DNA of 61,526 nucleotides, from the NCBI GenBank assembly GCA_945876035.1, contig CAMCMU010000030.1:1-61526 (forward strand). Direction: 5' to 3'. The notes beneath the pieces were generated by a model, which saw only the letters and a list, made by a program, of their open reading frames with translations, did not search any database and was not told the origin of the DNA. Position numbers and translations under genes: made by a program. Source of the DNA: Schlesneria paludicola DSM 18645 (lineage in GTDB: Bacteria > Planctomycetota > Planctomycetia > Planctomycetales > Planctomycetaceae). Position 1 is the first letter of the stretch. Each line of letters begins with the position of its first letter. Below, one piece after another: positions 45,112 through 54,138 of the stretch.

Positions 45112-45614
45112 TGACATCACAATACGGCGGAGGCGATGGATGCTCTTCGCCGCCAGCAGGATCGCGATGTAATCGCCCAAGGAATTGCGGAGCTGGAAGC
45201 CGGTCAGGGGATCCCTCTGGCAGAGGCCTTGCAAGCTGCCGCGGGACGGGCTCTTGGTACGCAAGGAATGACGTTCCGAGTCATCATTCTCCCGCAGGCT
45301 CATCGACACATTCGATTGAAACGCGGACTGGTGGGCAGACCATCATTCCGTCGAACAGGCGGTGCGGTGGGACGATACGGTCTATGTCCAGATCGAGACG
45401 CTGGCAGATTTCCCGGAGAGCAACGGCCTGTCTGCCGAGAACGATGAGTTCCCGTACGAAATCCGCGACAAGCTCCTTGGACTCGGTTCGCGGCCCGGTT
45501 ATCGAGCCGTCTTCACGATCAAGGCCGATACGGTCTATGTCCTGTGACCGTACAGAGCGAGCCGCTCTGGATACTCTGAGACCGGACCAGGACGATCCTC
45601 CGCCCTCACGGTAA
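45112..45614 (+). pseudogene. Frameshifted ParE/RelE-type toxin-antitoxin pair
   Basis: An antitoxin piece (MDALRRQQDRDVIAQGIAEL followed by EAGQGIPLAEAL, 45136-45240) runs without a stop into a toxin that starts MTFRVIILPQAHRHI (ATG 45268). Soon after, the toxin continues in another frame as DWWADHHSVEQAVRW, then YVQIETLADFPESNGLSAEN, DEFPYEIRDKLLGLGSRPGY and RAVFTIKADTVYVL. The natural end RAALDTLRPDQDDPPPSR lies in a third frame after a stop at 45545. So at least two frameshifts, and probably a lost antitoxin stop, separate the parts. ParE/RelE-type toxins act on gyrase or the ribosome, and this copy should be dead. Confidence 0.75.
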
Positions 45615-45975
45615 CGCGCCCGTTGGAACGGATTGCCGAAGCGTTACGGCCCGACGCTTGCGACGGGACGGAAACGCAGGCACAGCGGTCCTCGGTGTCT
45701 TTCATGAAGTTGAAAGAAATCGCCCACCCGAGAATGTTCCCGAGCGGACGGAGCAGTGTTCCTATTTGCCAGCGCAACTGCCGCACGGATCGAAGCAGGG
45801 CTTCTTGTCCGGGAGGTCGATGAATGCGTTCCATTCTTCAACAACTTCGCGACTGATATTGCGGAATGTTTTCGATCGGTCGAAGATTCGTTAGTCTATG
45901 AACCACTTCCGGCTTGAATATCATTCTTGATATTCCTCCATTTTTCGAAACCGATCTTCCAGAGACGATCGGTCT
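45615..45975. other. Intergenic stretch at the right island end
   Basis: About 360 bases between the toxin pseudogene and ribBA. Short frames exist on both strands (for example plus-strand 45623-45823), but they carry no motifs. It may contain further decayed island DNA. No attachment site or tRNA could be recognised. Confidence 0.3.
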
Positions 45976-47280
45976 TCATTGGCTTGGGGAAGGGATAGGC
46001 ACCATATCATCTTCACCTGCCACTGATGATCCTTTGGCGGGCGTGTTCGCTTCCGGTAATTTGTGACCCATCTTGTCTCGTTTCGTCGCGAGATATTTTT
46101 CGCGTTGTTTTTCCGGTGGGGCAATGATTGGAACCTGCTCGACGAGTGTCAAATCGAAGCCGGGAAAGGCGTTGACCTTATGAGGATTGTTGGTCAACAA
46201 TCGAACGGCAGACAATCCCAAGTCTTTCAAAATTTGAAGGCCGATTCCATAGTCGCGGGCATCCGCTTTGAATCCAAGCTTGTGGTTTGCCTCAACCGTA
46301 TCCAACCCTTGGTCTTGAAGCTGATAGGCCTTGAGCTTGGCCAGCAACCCAATGCCGCGGCCTTCCTGAGGCAAATAGACGACCGCGCCGGTTCCCTCCG
46401 CCTGAATCATACGCATCGCCATATGGAGTTGGTCACCACAATCACAACGAAGCGAGTTGAGAACATCACCTGTGAAGCACGACGAGTGCACTCGCACAAG
46501 TGGAGCCGGGACCGAAGATAGGTCGCCCCAGACGATGGCCAACGGCTGTTGATCTTCGTGCTGTACGGTGTAAGCGATGACTCGAAACTGTCCGTAGTCA
46601 CGGGTCTCAAATGAAACATCGGCTTCCCGTTGAACGAGTTGTTCGCGGCGACGACGATGACGCACAATCTGCTCTATGGAAATCAACGGAATGTTATGTT
46701 GTCGGCCGAGAGCCTGCAGTTCTTCGAATCCCGCCATCCCGGAACCCTGCTGACTCAAAATCTCAATCAACACGCCGACAGGCTTCATTCCGGCCAAACG
46801 CATCAAGTCGATCGTCGCTTCCGTGTGGCCGGTGCGTCTCAGCACACCACCATCTTTCGCAAGCAATGGGTTGATATGTCCTGGTCGAACAAAATCCGAG
46901 GCAACGCTGTCACCGCAGCTGATCGCCAGGATTGTTTTCGCGCGATTCTCGGTACTGACCCCACTGCCTGAATCTCGATGATCGATGGGGGTCAAAAAAT
47001 GAGTCTGATGGGGAGCGGTATTACGCAGACTATCAACGATCGGCAACAATCTCAGCCTGTCCGCAGTTTCTTGCAGCATCGGCACACACAACACACCCGC
47101 CCCATGGCGAATCATGAAATTCACCTGCTCCGGCGTGATCGTTTCGGCGGAGCAAACGAAGTCCCCTTCGTTCTCTCGTCCCTCATCATCGACAACGATG
47201 ACCAACCCGCCGTTCTTGAGGGCATCGAGAGCCGAATCTAATGAGTGAAAATTTTCGGGATTCGCGTTGGAATTGATCAT
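45976..47280 (-). CDS. ribBA: Bifunctional RibBA riboflavin synthesis enzyme
   Basis: A 434-residue fusion. The N-terminal half makes 3,4-dihydroxy-2-butanone 4-phosphate from ribulose 5-phosphate (RibB), shown by VVDDEGRENEGDFVCSAE, GHINPLLAKDGGVLRRTGHT and EATIDLMRLAGM. The C-terminal half is GTP cyclohydrolase II (RibA), with VRVHSSCFTGDVLNSLRCDC holding the zinc cysteines, LPQEGRGIGLLAKLKAYQLQ, and LTNNPHKV. The C-terminal tail is charged and has an acidic end. I take ATG 47280 as start, since the sequence upstream of it (frame open to 47349) is Pro/Arg-rich and not conserved in the family. No FMN riboswitch is visible before it. A C-rich tract in the leader is described separately. Confidence 0.95.
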   Translation of the reverse strand: MINSNANPENFHSLDSALDALKNGGLVIVVDDEGRENEGDFVCSAETITPEQVNFMIRHGAGVLCVPMLQETADRLRLLPIVDSLRNTAPHQTHFLTPIDHRDSGSGVSTENRAKTILAISCGDSVASDFVRPGHINPLLAKDGGVLRRTGHTEATIDLMRLAGMKPVGVLIEILSQQGSGMAGFEELQALGRQHNIPLISIEQIVRHRRRREQLVQREADVSFETRDYGQFRVIAYTVQHEDQQPLAIVWGDLSSVPAPLVRVHSSCFTGDVLNSLRCDCGDQLHMAMRMIQAEGTGAVVYLPQEGRGIGLLAKLKAYQLQDQGLDTVEANHKLGFKADARDYGIGLQILKDLGLSAVRLLTNNPHKVNAFPGFDLTLVEQVPIIAPPEKQREKYLATKRDKMGHKLPEANTPAKGSSVAGEDDMVPIPSPSQ

Positions 47281-47309
47281 TTTCGAATTGAGCCTAAGTC
47301 TTCGGAGTA

Positions 47310-47328
47310 GGGGAGGGGGGCGGGGGGG
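47310..47328 (+). other. G-rich tract in the ribBA leader
   Basis: On the plus strand there are three nearly joined G-runs of 4, 6 and 7 with single A and C between them, 30-48 bases before the ribBA start. The plus strand is the template for ribBA. Such a tract could form a G-quadruplex in single-stranded DNA, and the mRNA leader would have a C-rich stretch instead. Confidence 0.5.
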
Positions 47329-47654
47329 CGATTCGCTTCGGTCAATCACAGTGTCCAGGAATTATAGACGGAGACAAAAGGGAATCCTCGTGACGAGAGA
47401 CACGATCGGCAACACGCTGACGAAAAACGGCGCTTTTGACGGATGTCTATCTCCTTCCCTCTCGGGGATTCCCAATTTTTGGCGTCTCGAGATCGAAATT
47501 GTTCTCGATTTGGAGTTCCTTCTTTTGTCCTTCTTGCATTACCAATCGTGAATTCCGAATGATGAGCAGACACGTCATAGCCAGCATGATCGCGCGGGCT
47601 CCTGCAACCATGCAAACTCTACGACTTCGACATCAACGTTTCTACCGCAACAAC

Positions 47655-47682
47655 TTGACATCGCAGCCATTGTCGATATGTT
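47655..47682 (+). promoter_or_regulatory. Candidate sigma70-type promoter for the DUF1549/PPC/cytochrome set
   Basis: TTGACA at 47655-47660 is followed after 16 bases by TATGTT (47677-47682). It stands in the divergent region between ribBA and the DUF1549/DUF1553 gene and would give a leader of about 180 bases. The -10 box matches the consensus only partly, so this remains a candidate. Confidence 0.45.
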
Positions 47683-47869
47683 AAAGTGTGGATTATGCTT
47701 CAACCCGCCGCCTCAATAAAGCGTTTGAACCTTCCTCTTTTTCCCGCGCCATTGCCCACCTCGAAATGAACACGTAACGAACAACCGTATCGACCATCTT
47801 GAGCGGTATTTCGGATTCTCGCAACGATGATTCATTGTGCCCGTTGCCCCACGGGGAAAGAGATTGACC

Positions 47870-50395
47870 ATGCCCGCACCATCGTTCCGATCTTATCGGC
47901 TTCCGGCTGGCATTCTGCTTCTCGCCTTGTTGCTTGCCCTCGATAATCCCGCGGTCGCCGCGAAGCCCAATGGTCTGGGGGATCCCGGATTACTGACACG
48001 AATTCGCTTAGAACCAAATGCTGCTGGGAACGGGATTCACATTCGCGGCCGCGACGGACGTCAACAGCTATTCGTAACAGGAATTCACGCCACGGGACAA
48101 CTCCGCGACACGACACGCGCAGTGCAGTACACGTCGGTGCCGGCGGATCTGGTGCAGATTGATGCCACCGGATTTTTGACACCGCTACGGGATGGAAAAA
48201 CCGTTGTGAGAGCGGTTGCATCAGGCAACATCGCAGACGACATCGTCGTGGAAATAACAGGATTTGCAACCGACGTTCCGGTCAATTTTCCGAATCAGAT
48301 CATCCCCATTTTCACAAAACTCAGTTGCAATGGCGGCGGCTGTCACGGAAAGGCGAGCGGTCAAAACGGATTTAAACTGGGGCTTCTTGGGTTCTTTCCT
48401 GAAGATGATCACGAATTTCTGGTGAAGGAAGGCCGTGGTCGTCGAATTTTTCCGGCCTCACCCAGCGAAAGTTTGCTGCTGACAAAGCCAACGGGCAAGT
48501 CTCCACACGGGGGCGGGAAGCGGATGGAAGTCGACGGCTATGAGTACCGAATCCTCGAACGTTGGATCGCACAAGGGATGCCCTATGGCTCATCCAGTGA
48601 TCCGGTCGTGATCGGCATCAAGTGTCTTCCCGAAAGCCGACTCATGGATTCCGGATCGGAACAGCAAATCACTGTGCTGGCGACCTACAACGACGGCTCG
48701 ACAGAAGACGTCACTCGTATGTCGCTTTTCGAAGCAAACAGTTCGGACATGGCCGAAGTCAGCAACACGGGCTTGGTGAAGACACTCGATCTTGCCGGCG
48801 AAGTCGCAATCATGGCTCGATACCAAGGTCAGGTCTCCGTTTTTCGTTCGACGATTCCCCTCGGTGCGGAGATCACTTCTCGGCCTGTTCTCCAAAATTT
48901 CATTGACCAGGCCGTCGTCGGAAAACTGGACGTCTTAGGCATCCCTGCTTCTCCGGCATGCGATGATGCGACATTTTTTCGACGGGCCTACATCGACATT
49001 ACCGGAACATTACCGACAGAATCCGAAGCTTCGAGGTTTCTCGCGGATACCGACCTTGAAAAGCGGAACAAAGCCATTGACACACTCGTCGATTCACTGG
49101 CCTATGCCGACCACTTTGCCAACAAGTGGAATTTTTTGCTTCGGAACAAGAACAAAGGCAACGACCAACTGGCCACGACTTACGGCTTTCACCGCTGGAT
49201 TTGGTCCAGCTTATACGAGAACAAACCCTATGATCAATTCGTTCGAGACATTCTGACGGCTTCGGGTGATGCCGAAACCAATCCGCCCGTCGCGTGGTAT
49301 CGCGAAGTCAGTTCTGCGAATGAGCAGGTGGAGGATGTGTCGCAACTGTTCCTCGGACTTCGGATCCAATGTGCGCGTTGCCACCATCATCCCTTCGAAA
49401 AATGGAGTCAGGATGATTACTACGGTTTGGCCGCCTTCTTCAGCCGCGTGGGAAAGAAAAACATCATTGGTGGCGACCTTGGAAAACGAGACAAGCGATT
49501 ATTTGCACTCGACAACCAAGGGCCCGCAAAAGCAAAAAATGAACGGACGGGGCAGATGCTGGCTCCGGTCGGTCTCGGCGGTAAACCTGTCACCGTGACG
49601 TCGGATGATGATCCCCGCATTCTGTTAGCCGACTGGATGGTGGCCTCGGAAAACCCCTTCTTCGCGAAGTCACTGGTGAATCGTTACTGGAAGCACTTTT
49701 TTAGTCGAGGCATCGTCGAACCGGAAGACGACATGCGCGAGACGAATCCCCCAACGAACCCCGAGTTATTAAACACACTCTCTCAGGATTTCATTGCCCA
49801 CAAGTTCGATCTGAAACACCTCGTCCGAACGATCTGCCGATCATCAACGTATCAACTCAGTTCACTGCCGAATGAATTCAATGTGAAAGACAAACAGAAC
49901 TTTTCTCGATACTACCCAAAGCGTCTGACGGCGGAAGTACTTTACGATGCTTTTCATCAGGTCACTGCGACGCAGCAAACATTCACGGGATTGCCCGCCG
50001 GGACTCGCTCGATGCAGATCCCCGATTCGGCAGCGGCCCAAAGTATTTATTTTCTAAAAGTATTTGGCCAGCCACAAGGAGACACCGCTTGCGAATGTGA
50101 ACGTTCCCAAGAGGCGAATCTCGCACAAAGTTTGCATTTGCTCAACAGCAGTGAAGTTCAGAGCAAGATCGCGGATAACGCCGGCCGTTCGGGGTTGCTC
50201 GCCAACGACAAAGTCCGACCCACTGCCGCCAAACTTACGGAGCTTTATCGGTGGGCTTACAGTCGCTTACCCGATGACGGCGAAATGAAAATTGCAATGA
50301 GCCATCTGGAAAAACACAAAGACAACACCAAGTCGGCCTATGAAGACATCATCTGGGCTCTCATCAATTCCAAGGAATTCTTGTTCAATCACTGA
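47870..50395 (+). CDS. DUF1549/DUF1553 protein with Ig-like and cytochrome-type motifs
   Basis: A secreted 841-residue protein. The signal peptide is LPAGILLLALLLALDNPAVA, followed by an Ig-like (Big2-type) domain (about 40-140). Next come a haem-type motif LSCNGGGCHGKASGQNGFKL (CX4CH), then a second Ig-like part, and DUF1549 with DATFFRRAYIDITGTLPTES and CARCHHHPFEKWSQDDYYGL (CXXCH). DUF1553 completes it with FAKSLVNRYWKHFFSRGIVE and the terminal EFLFNH. I place the start at ATG 47870, with GGGGAAAG 8-17 bases upstream, although GTG 47837 is in frame. This is the first gene of a three-gene set whose products all look exported. The function of these large planctomycete proteins is not known. 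Confidence 0.88.
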   Translation: MPAPSFRSYRLPAGILLLALLLALDNPAVAAKPNGLGDPGLLTRIRLEPNAAGNGIHIRGRDGRQQLFVTGIHATGQLRDTTRAVQYTSVPADLVQIDATGFLTPLRDGKTVVRAVASGNIADDIVVEITGFATDVPVNFPNQIIPIFTKLSCNGGGCHGKASGQNGFKLGLLGFFPEDDHEFLVKEGRGRRIFPASPSESLLLTKPTGKSPHGGGKRMEVDGYEYRILERWIAQGMPYGSSSDPVVIGIKCLPESRLMDSGSEQQITVLATYNDGSTEDVTRMSLFEANSSDMAEVSNTGLVKTLDLAGEVAIMARYQGQVSVFRSTIPLGAEITSRPVLQNFIDQAVVGKLDVLGIPASPACDDATFFRRAYIDITGTLPTESEASRFLADTDLEKRNKAIDTLVDSLAYADHFANKWNFLLRNKNKGNDQLATTYGFHRWIWSSLYENKPYDQFVRDILTASGDAETNPPVAWYREVSSANEQVEDVSQLFLGLRIQCARCHHHPFEKWSQDDYYGLAAFFSRVGKKNIIGGDLGKRDKRLFALDNQGPAKAKNERTGQMLAPVGLGGKPVTVTSDDDPRILLADWMVASENPFFAKSLVNRYWKHFFSRGIVEPEDDMRETNPPTNPELLNTLSQDFIAHKFDLKHLVRTICRSSTYQLSSLPNEFNVKDKQNFSRYYPKRLTAEVLYDAFHQVTATQQTFTGLPAGTRSMQIPDSAAAQSIYFLKVFGQPQGDTACECERSQEANLAQSLHLLNSSEVQSKIADNAGRSGLLANDKVRPTAAKLTELYRWAYSRLPDDGEMKIAMSHLEKHKDNTKSAYEDIIWALINSKEFLFNH

Positions 50396-50650
50396 TTGTG
50401 GGAATCAACATCGAACCGTATCGATCAGGCCACTGGAGCAAAAGAGTCCACCCTGTGGATCCAGCCACTTCGGTACTTCAGTGGCGTCAGACCGACGCGG
50501 GATCCGCGGAGTGACTCAACAAAAACGTTCCACCCCGGCAACCAAGATCGGATTCGCCTCGGATCACCTTCTACAAAACCGCATGAAACAGGCAACCGAC
50601 CCATTGAAAATCATGACCGCACTCCCGCTTGAATATCCAGAGACGCTCCG

Positions 50651-53600
50651 ATGAATCAAACATCGATCACGCGCTGCCGATTCGTTCTCGCGGCGTTCAT
50701 GATCCTCTTTTTTTTACTTGTTGATACTCGAGTTCAAGCACAACTTCCCTCGACTCAACTCTTCGCAATTTTCCCAACCGGTGGACAAGCGGGACAGGTT
50801 GTTGACCTCCAATTAACCCGCGGTCATGATTTGGAGGAGATCCATCGAGTGATCTTCAATCATCCTGGCATTTCCGCGTTACCCAAGTTAGAGAACGTGG
50901 CTGACACTTTGAAGGACGTCTCAAATCCTTTCACTGTGACGATTTCTGCAGACGTTCCGCCAGGTCCCTACGAAGTTCGCGCCGTGGGATTGTATGGCGT
51001 CAGTAACCCGCGAACGTTTGTCGTCGGAACCCAACCCGAGTGGAACGAAGTTGAGCCGAATAACACGCGAGACCTGGCGATGGCCATGGATTTCAACCAG
51101 ACAATCAATGGGCGGATGAATCTCCCCACGGACATCGACTGGTTCAAATTCGAAGGTCGGTCCGGACAGAGAATTCTGGTCGAGGGTACCGCGTATAGCG
51201 TCGATTCAAGAATGGCCACAACGCTCGAACTCTATGACGAGTCCGGCCGGCTTCTTGTTCTTGCCAGAAATACACAGGTCAACAAGGATGCCCTGCTCGA
51301 TGTCACGCTTCCCGACAACGGCCGCTATTTTTTGAAAGTTTACGACTTTGTGTACGCCGGCGGTGATGATTATCCATACCGTCTCCGCGTAAAAACGAGC
51401 CCGCATATCGATTTCATCGTCCCGCCCGCTGGACCGCCGGGCTCCAACCAAGAATACACGGTTTATGGCCGTAACCTTCCGGGCGGCCAATTATCCCCAC
51501 TGTCTATACACGGTCGAGCACTTGAACAATTAGTGGTCTCAATCTCGCTGCCAAATCAGGCCGACGTCCTCGACGCACGAACGATTCTCGAACCATTCTC
51601 AGCCGGTATGGATGCCGTCCCGTTCACGATCAATTCCGCTCACGGACCTTCCAATGCGGTGATGGTTTATCTCAGCGACACAGCCCCAGTCCTTGAAATG
51701 GAGCCGAACAACGACGGCAGGCAGGCTCAGAAACTGTTCATTCCGAGCGACGTTGCTGGGCAATTTCAAGCGCGAGGTGATATTGACTGCTATTCCTTCG
51801 AAGCCCAACCAAAGGACGTCTTCTGGCTGGAGGTGATCGCGCATCGAGCCGGTTCGGCAGCCGATCCGGTGTTCGTTCTGGATCAGGTCAAGGTCAACGA
51901 AAAGGGGGAAGAATCACTGACGCGGATTACCGCCCTCGATGACGACCCAGCCAACCCGCTTGTCAACTTGTTTGAAACTCTGACTGACGATGTCGCCGTC
52001 AAGTTTGTGGCTCCAACCCACGGTACGTACCGAATCAGCCTGCGTGATCGGTACGGCAAGACTCGTGGCGATCCGAGCCTACAATATCGACTGATCCTTC
52101 GGAAGGAGTCCCCCGATTTTCGCGTTGTCGCCGTGCCGTGTACACTCACCGCACCGAATGCACGCCAACCCGCTCCCTCAGAAATTGCGTTGCGGCGTGG
52201 CGATCACTTTGCCGTCCATGTTATGGCCTTCCGACGTGATGGTTTTGCGGCACCGATCACTGTGGCTGCGGAGGGGCTTCCTCCTGGCGTCTCCTGTCGT
52301 GACATCAGTATTGGTACGACACCTTCGAGTGGAGTTCTTGTGTTTTCCTCGACGGAAGATGCGCCGGCATGGATAGGTACAGTCAAAATCACCGCGAAGG
52401 CTCAAATCGACGAACTCGAGACCGTCCAAGCACTAAAGGCGGCTCAGGCGACAGCGAAAGCGGCAGGTGAGGCCCTGACTGCGGCAGAGAATGGTCTCTC
52501 AAAACAAACAGATGACTTAACCAAGGCTGCGGAGGCCTTAGAAGTTGCTCAGGCGGCATTCGCCGCGAAACCCGAGGATGACGGATTAAAAAAGAAGGCG
52601 GCTGATGCCGCGACGAGATCCTTGCAGATCATGAACGCTCACATGGCCGCCAATGATGCAAAGGCCGCCGCTGAGAACAAGAGAAATCAAGCCAGCGAAA
52701 TTGTTGGAAAGTTAGATGCTGTAAGGCAGTCCCGCACACGGTTCGTCACTCACCCGGCTCGCTATGGAACCATTCAATGGACCGCGGCCAAGCCAAATCC
52801 GGACGTTCCGCAAAAAAACATCTTAGTCAGTGCACGCATCGCACAATCTGTCGAACTCTCCGTCGTGGTGGAACCCGCTCCATTCCAAGTCTCGACGGAT
52901 GTGCATCGAATGGAAGTCAACCACGGTCGACAGATTCTTGTGCCCATGCACGTTGTCCGACGAAATGGTTTTGACCAACCGATCGATGTCAAAGTATCGG
53001 GTTTGCCCGATAGTGTTCAGGCAGAAAAAAAAACGATTTCCACTGAGACTTCGGACGCACTCATCCGCCTATTTGTCCCTCCCGAGGTACCGGTCGGAAC
53101 CTACGCCGCCCATTTATCCCTGGTGGCTCCCGTAACCTATCGCAAGAACCCCGCTAGGGCCGACCGTCTCAAGGTCGAATTCACCGCCGTCGAACAGATC
53201 GCACGGTCTGCAGAGGAATCGCTGAAGAGAGCGATGGCAACCAAAGAGGCTAGCGACAAAAAAGCCTCTGATGACGCAGACGCCCTGAAACTAGTGGCTG
53301 AAGCAAAGGTGCAGTCCGGCAGGTCCTTGGCTGCCGCGAAAACGGCTGAAAAGGCTGCGGCCGAAGTCATCAACAATCCGAGTCTGAACTCCGAGGACCG
53401 CGTGGCGGCCGAAAAAAAACTCCAGATTGCACACACGTTTTTGAAAGAGGCAGAGGACGCCCATGCAGAGGCGACCAAAAATGTTGATGATGCGACAGTG
53501 GTTGCCCAACAGTCCGCACAAGCTGGAATCAATACGGCAGACGCGTTCAAATTGGCCGAAGACCAGAACACTCTCGCCCAAGCCGACAAAAAAATTGCTG

Positions 53601-54013
53601 AGGAACGGTTCAAAGCCGCCACTGACTATTCCAAAGAAGCAAAACTTCAGTTCAGTCCAACTTCAACTTCGATCATCATTACCGTAAAAGCGGCACCGTA
53701 TACCGTTGCTGCGAGCCCGAAAAACGACGGAAACATCAAACAGGGATCAAAACTCGAAGTCCATTGCGAAGTCAAGCGGCAGAATGGCTTTGCCGGTCCG
53801 GTGACTCTGACTCTCCCCATTCCAGCCGGTGTCAAAGGGATTAAAGCGGAACCAATCACAATCTCGGCGGGAAAGTCGACAGGCACACTTGTCGTCGAAG
53901 CCGAAAGTAACGCCCCTGAAGTTCAACTTGCCAATATGGTCATCCGCGCAGTGACGACTTGGGACGGCGAAGCGGCCGTCGATCAGCCCATAACTTTAAA
54001 GGTCGTGAACTAA
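50651..54013 (+). CDS. Secreted PPC-domain protein with two coiled-coil inserts
   Basis: An 1120-residue exported protein with a good signal peptide (RFVLAAFMILFFLLVDTRVQ). The first 500 residues contain two pre-peptidase C-terminal (PPC) beta-domains with NEVEPNNTRDLAMAMDFNQT and DIDWFKFEGRSGQRILVEGT, and the second with LEMEPNNDGRQAQKLFIPSD. Ig-like strands follow. Two long Ala/Lys/Glu segments interrupt the beta-domains: about 590-695 (QALKAAQATAKAAGEALTAA, KPEDDGLKKKAADAATRSLQ) and about 855-1000 (EESLKRAMATKEASDKKASD, AEDAHAEATKNVDDATVVAQ). They should form coiled coils or helical hairpins projecting from the beta-scaffold. No enzyme motif is seen. It is the second gene of the set and has its own Met start at 50651. 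Confidence 0.85.
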   Translation: MNQTSITRCRFVLAAFMILFFLLVDTRVQAQLPSTQLFAIFPTGGQAGQVVDLQLTRGHDLEEIHRVIFNHPGISALPKLENVADTLKDVSNPFTVTISADVPPGPYEVRAVGLYGVSNPRTFVVGTQPEWNEVEPNNTRDLAMAMDFNQTINGRMNLPTDIDWFKFEGRSGQRILVEGTAYSVDSRMATTLELYDESGRLLVLARNTQVNKDALLDVTLPDNGRYFLKVYDFVYAGGDDYPYRLRVKTSPHIDFIVPPAGPPGSNQEYTVYGRNLPGGQLSPLSIHGRALEQLVVSISLPNQADVLDARTILEPFSAGMDAVPFTINSAHGPSNAVMVYLSDTAPVLEMEPNNDGRQAQKLFIPSDVAGQFQARGDIDCYSFEAQPKDVFWLEVIAHRAGSAADPVFVLDQVKVNEKGEESLTRITALDDDPANPLVNLFETLTDDVAVKFVAPTHGTYRISLRDRYGKTRGDPSLQYRLILRKESPDFRVVAVPCTLTAPNARQPAPSEIALRRGDHFAVHVMAFRRDGFAAPITVAAEGLPPGVSCRDISIGTTPSSGVLVFSSTEDAPAWIGTVKITAKAQIDELETVQALKAAQATAKAAGEALTAAENGLSKQTDDLTKAAEALEVAQAAFAAKPEDDGLKKKAADAATRSLQIMNAHMAANDAKAAAENKRNQASEIVGKLDAVRQSRTRFVTHPARYGTIQWTAAKPNPDVPQKNILVSARIAQSVELSVVVEPAPFQVSTDVHRMEVNHGRQILVPMHVVRRNGFDQPIDVKVSGLPDSVQAEKKTISTETSDALIRLFVPPEVPVGTYAAHLSLVAPVTYRKNPARADRLKVEFTAVEQIARSAEESLKRAMATKEASDKKASDDADALKLVAEAKVQSGRSLAAAKTAEKAAAEVINNPSLNSEDRVAAEKKLQIAHTFLKEAEDAHAEATKNVDDATVVAQQSAQAGINTADAFKLAEDQNTLAQADKKIAEERFKAATDYSKEAKLQFSPTSTSIIITVKAAPYTVAASPKNDGNIKQGSKLEVHCEVKRQNGFAGPVTLTLPIPAGVKGIKAEPITISAGKSTGTLVVEAESNAPEVQLANMVIRAVTTWDGEAAVDQPITLKVVN

Positions 54014-54138
54014 TTTTCACAACCGGCTTCAATGACCACGTGATGTATCCAATCCTCAAGACTTGCAGCGTATGTTCCAAAAACGCTTGCGAATTTACTT
54101 GATCCCCGCCTGAAACTTGCGTTTGGAATCGATCATAC

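Noticed and set aside
23640-45975. Flanking direct repeats (attachment sites) for the island
   Set aside because: No tRNA gene or matching direct repeats were recognised at either edge, so integration by a site-specific recombinase cannot be claimed.
47281-47500. FMN riboswitch upstream of ribBA
   Set aside because: The conserved RFN element blocks could not be found in the minus-strand leader.
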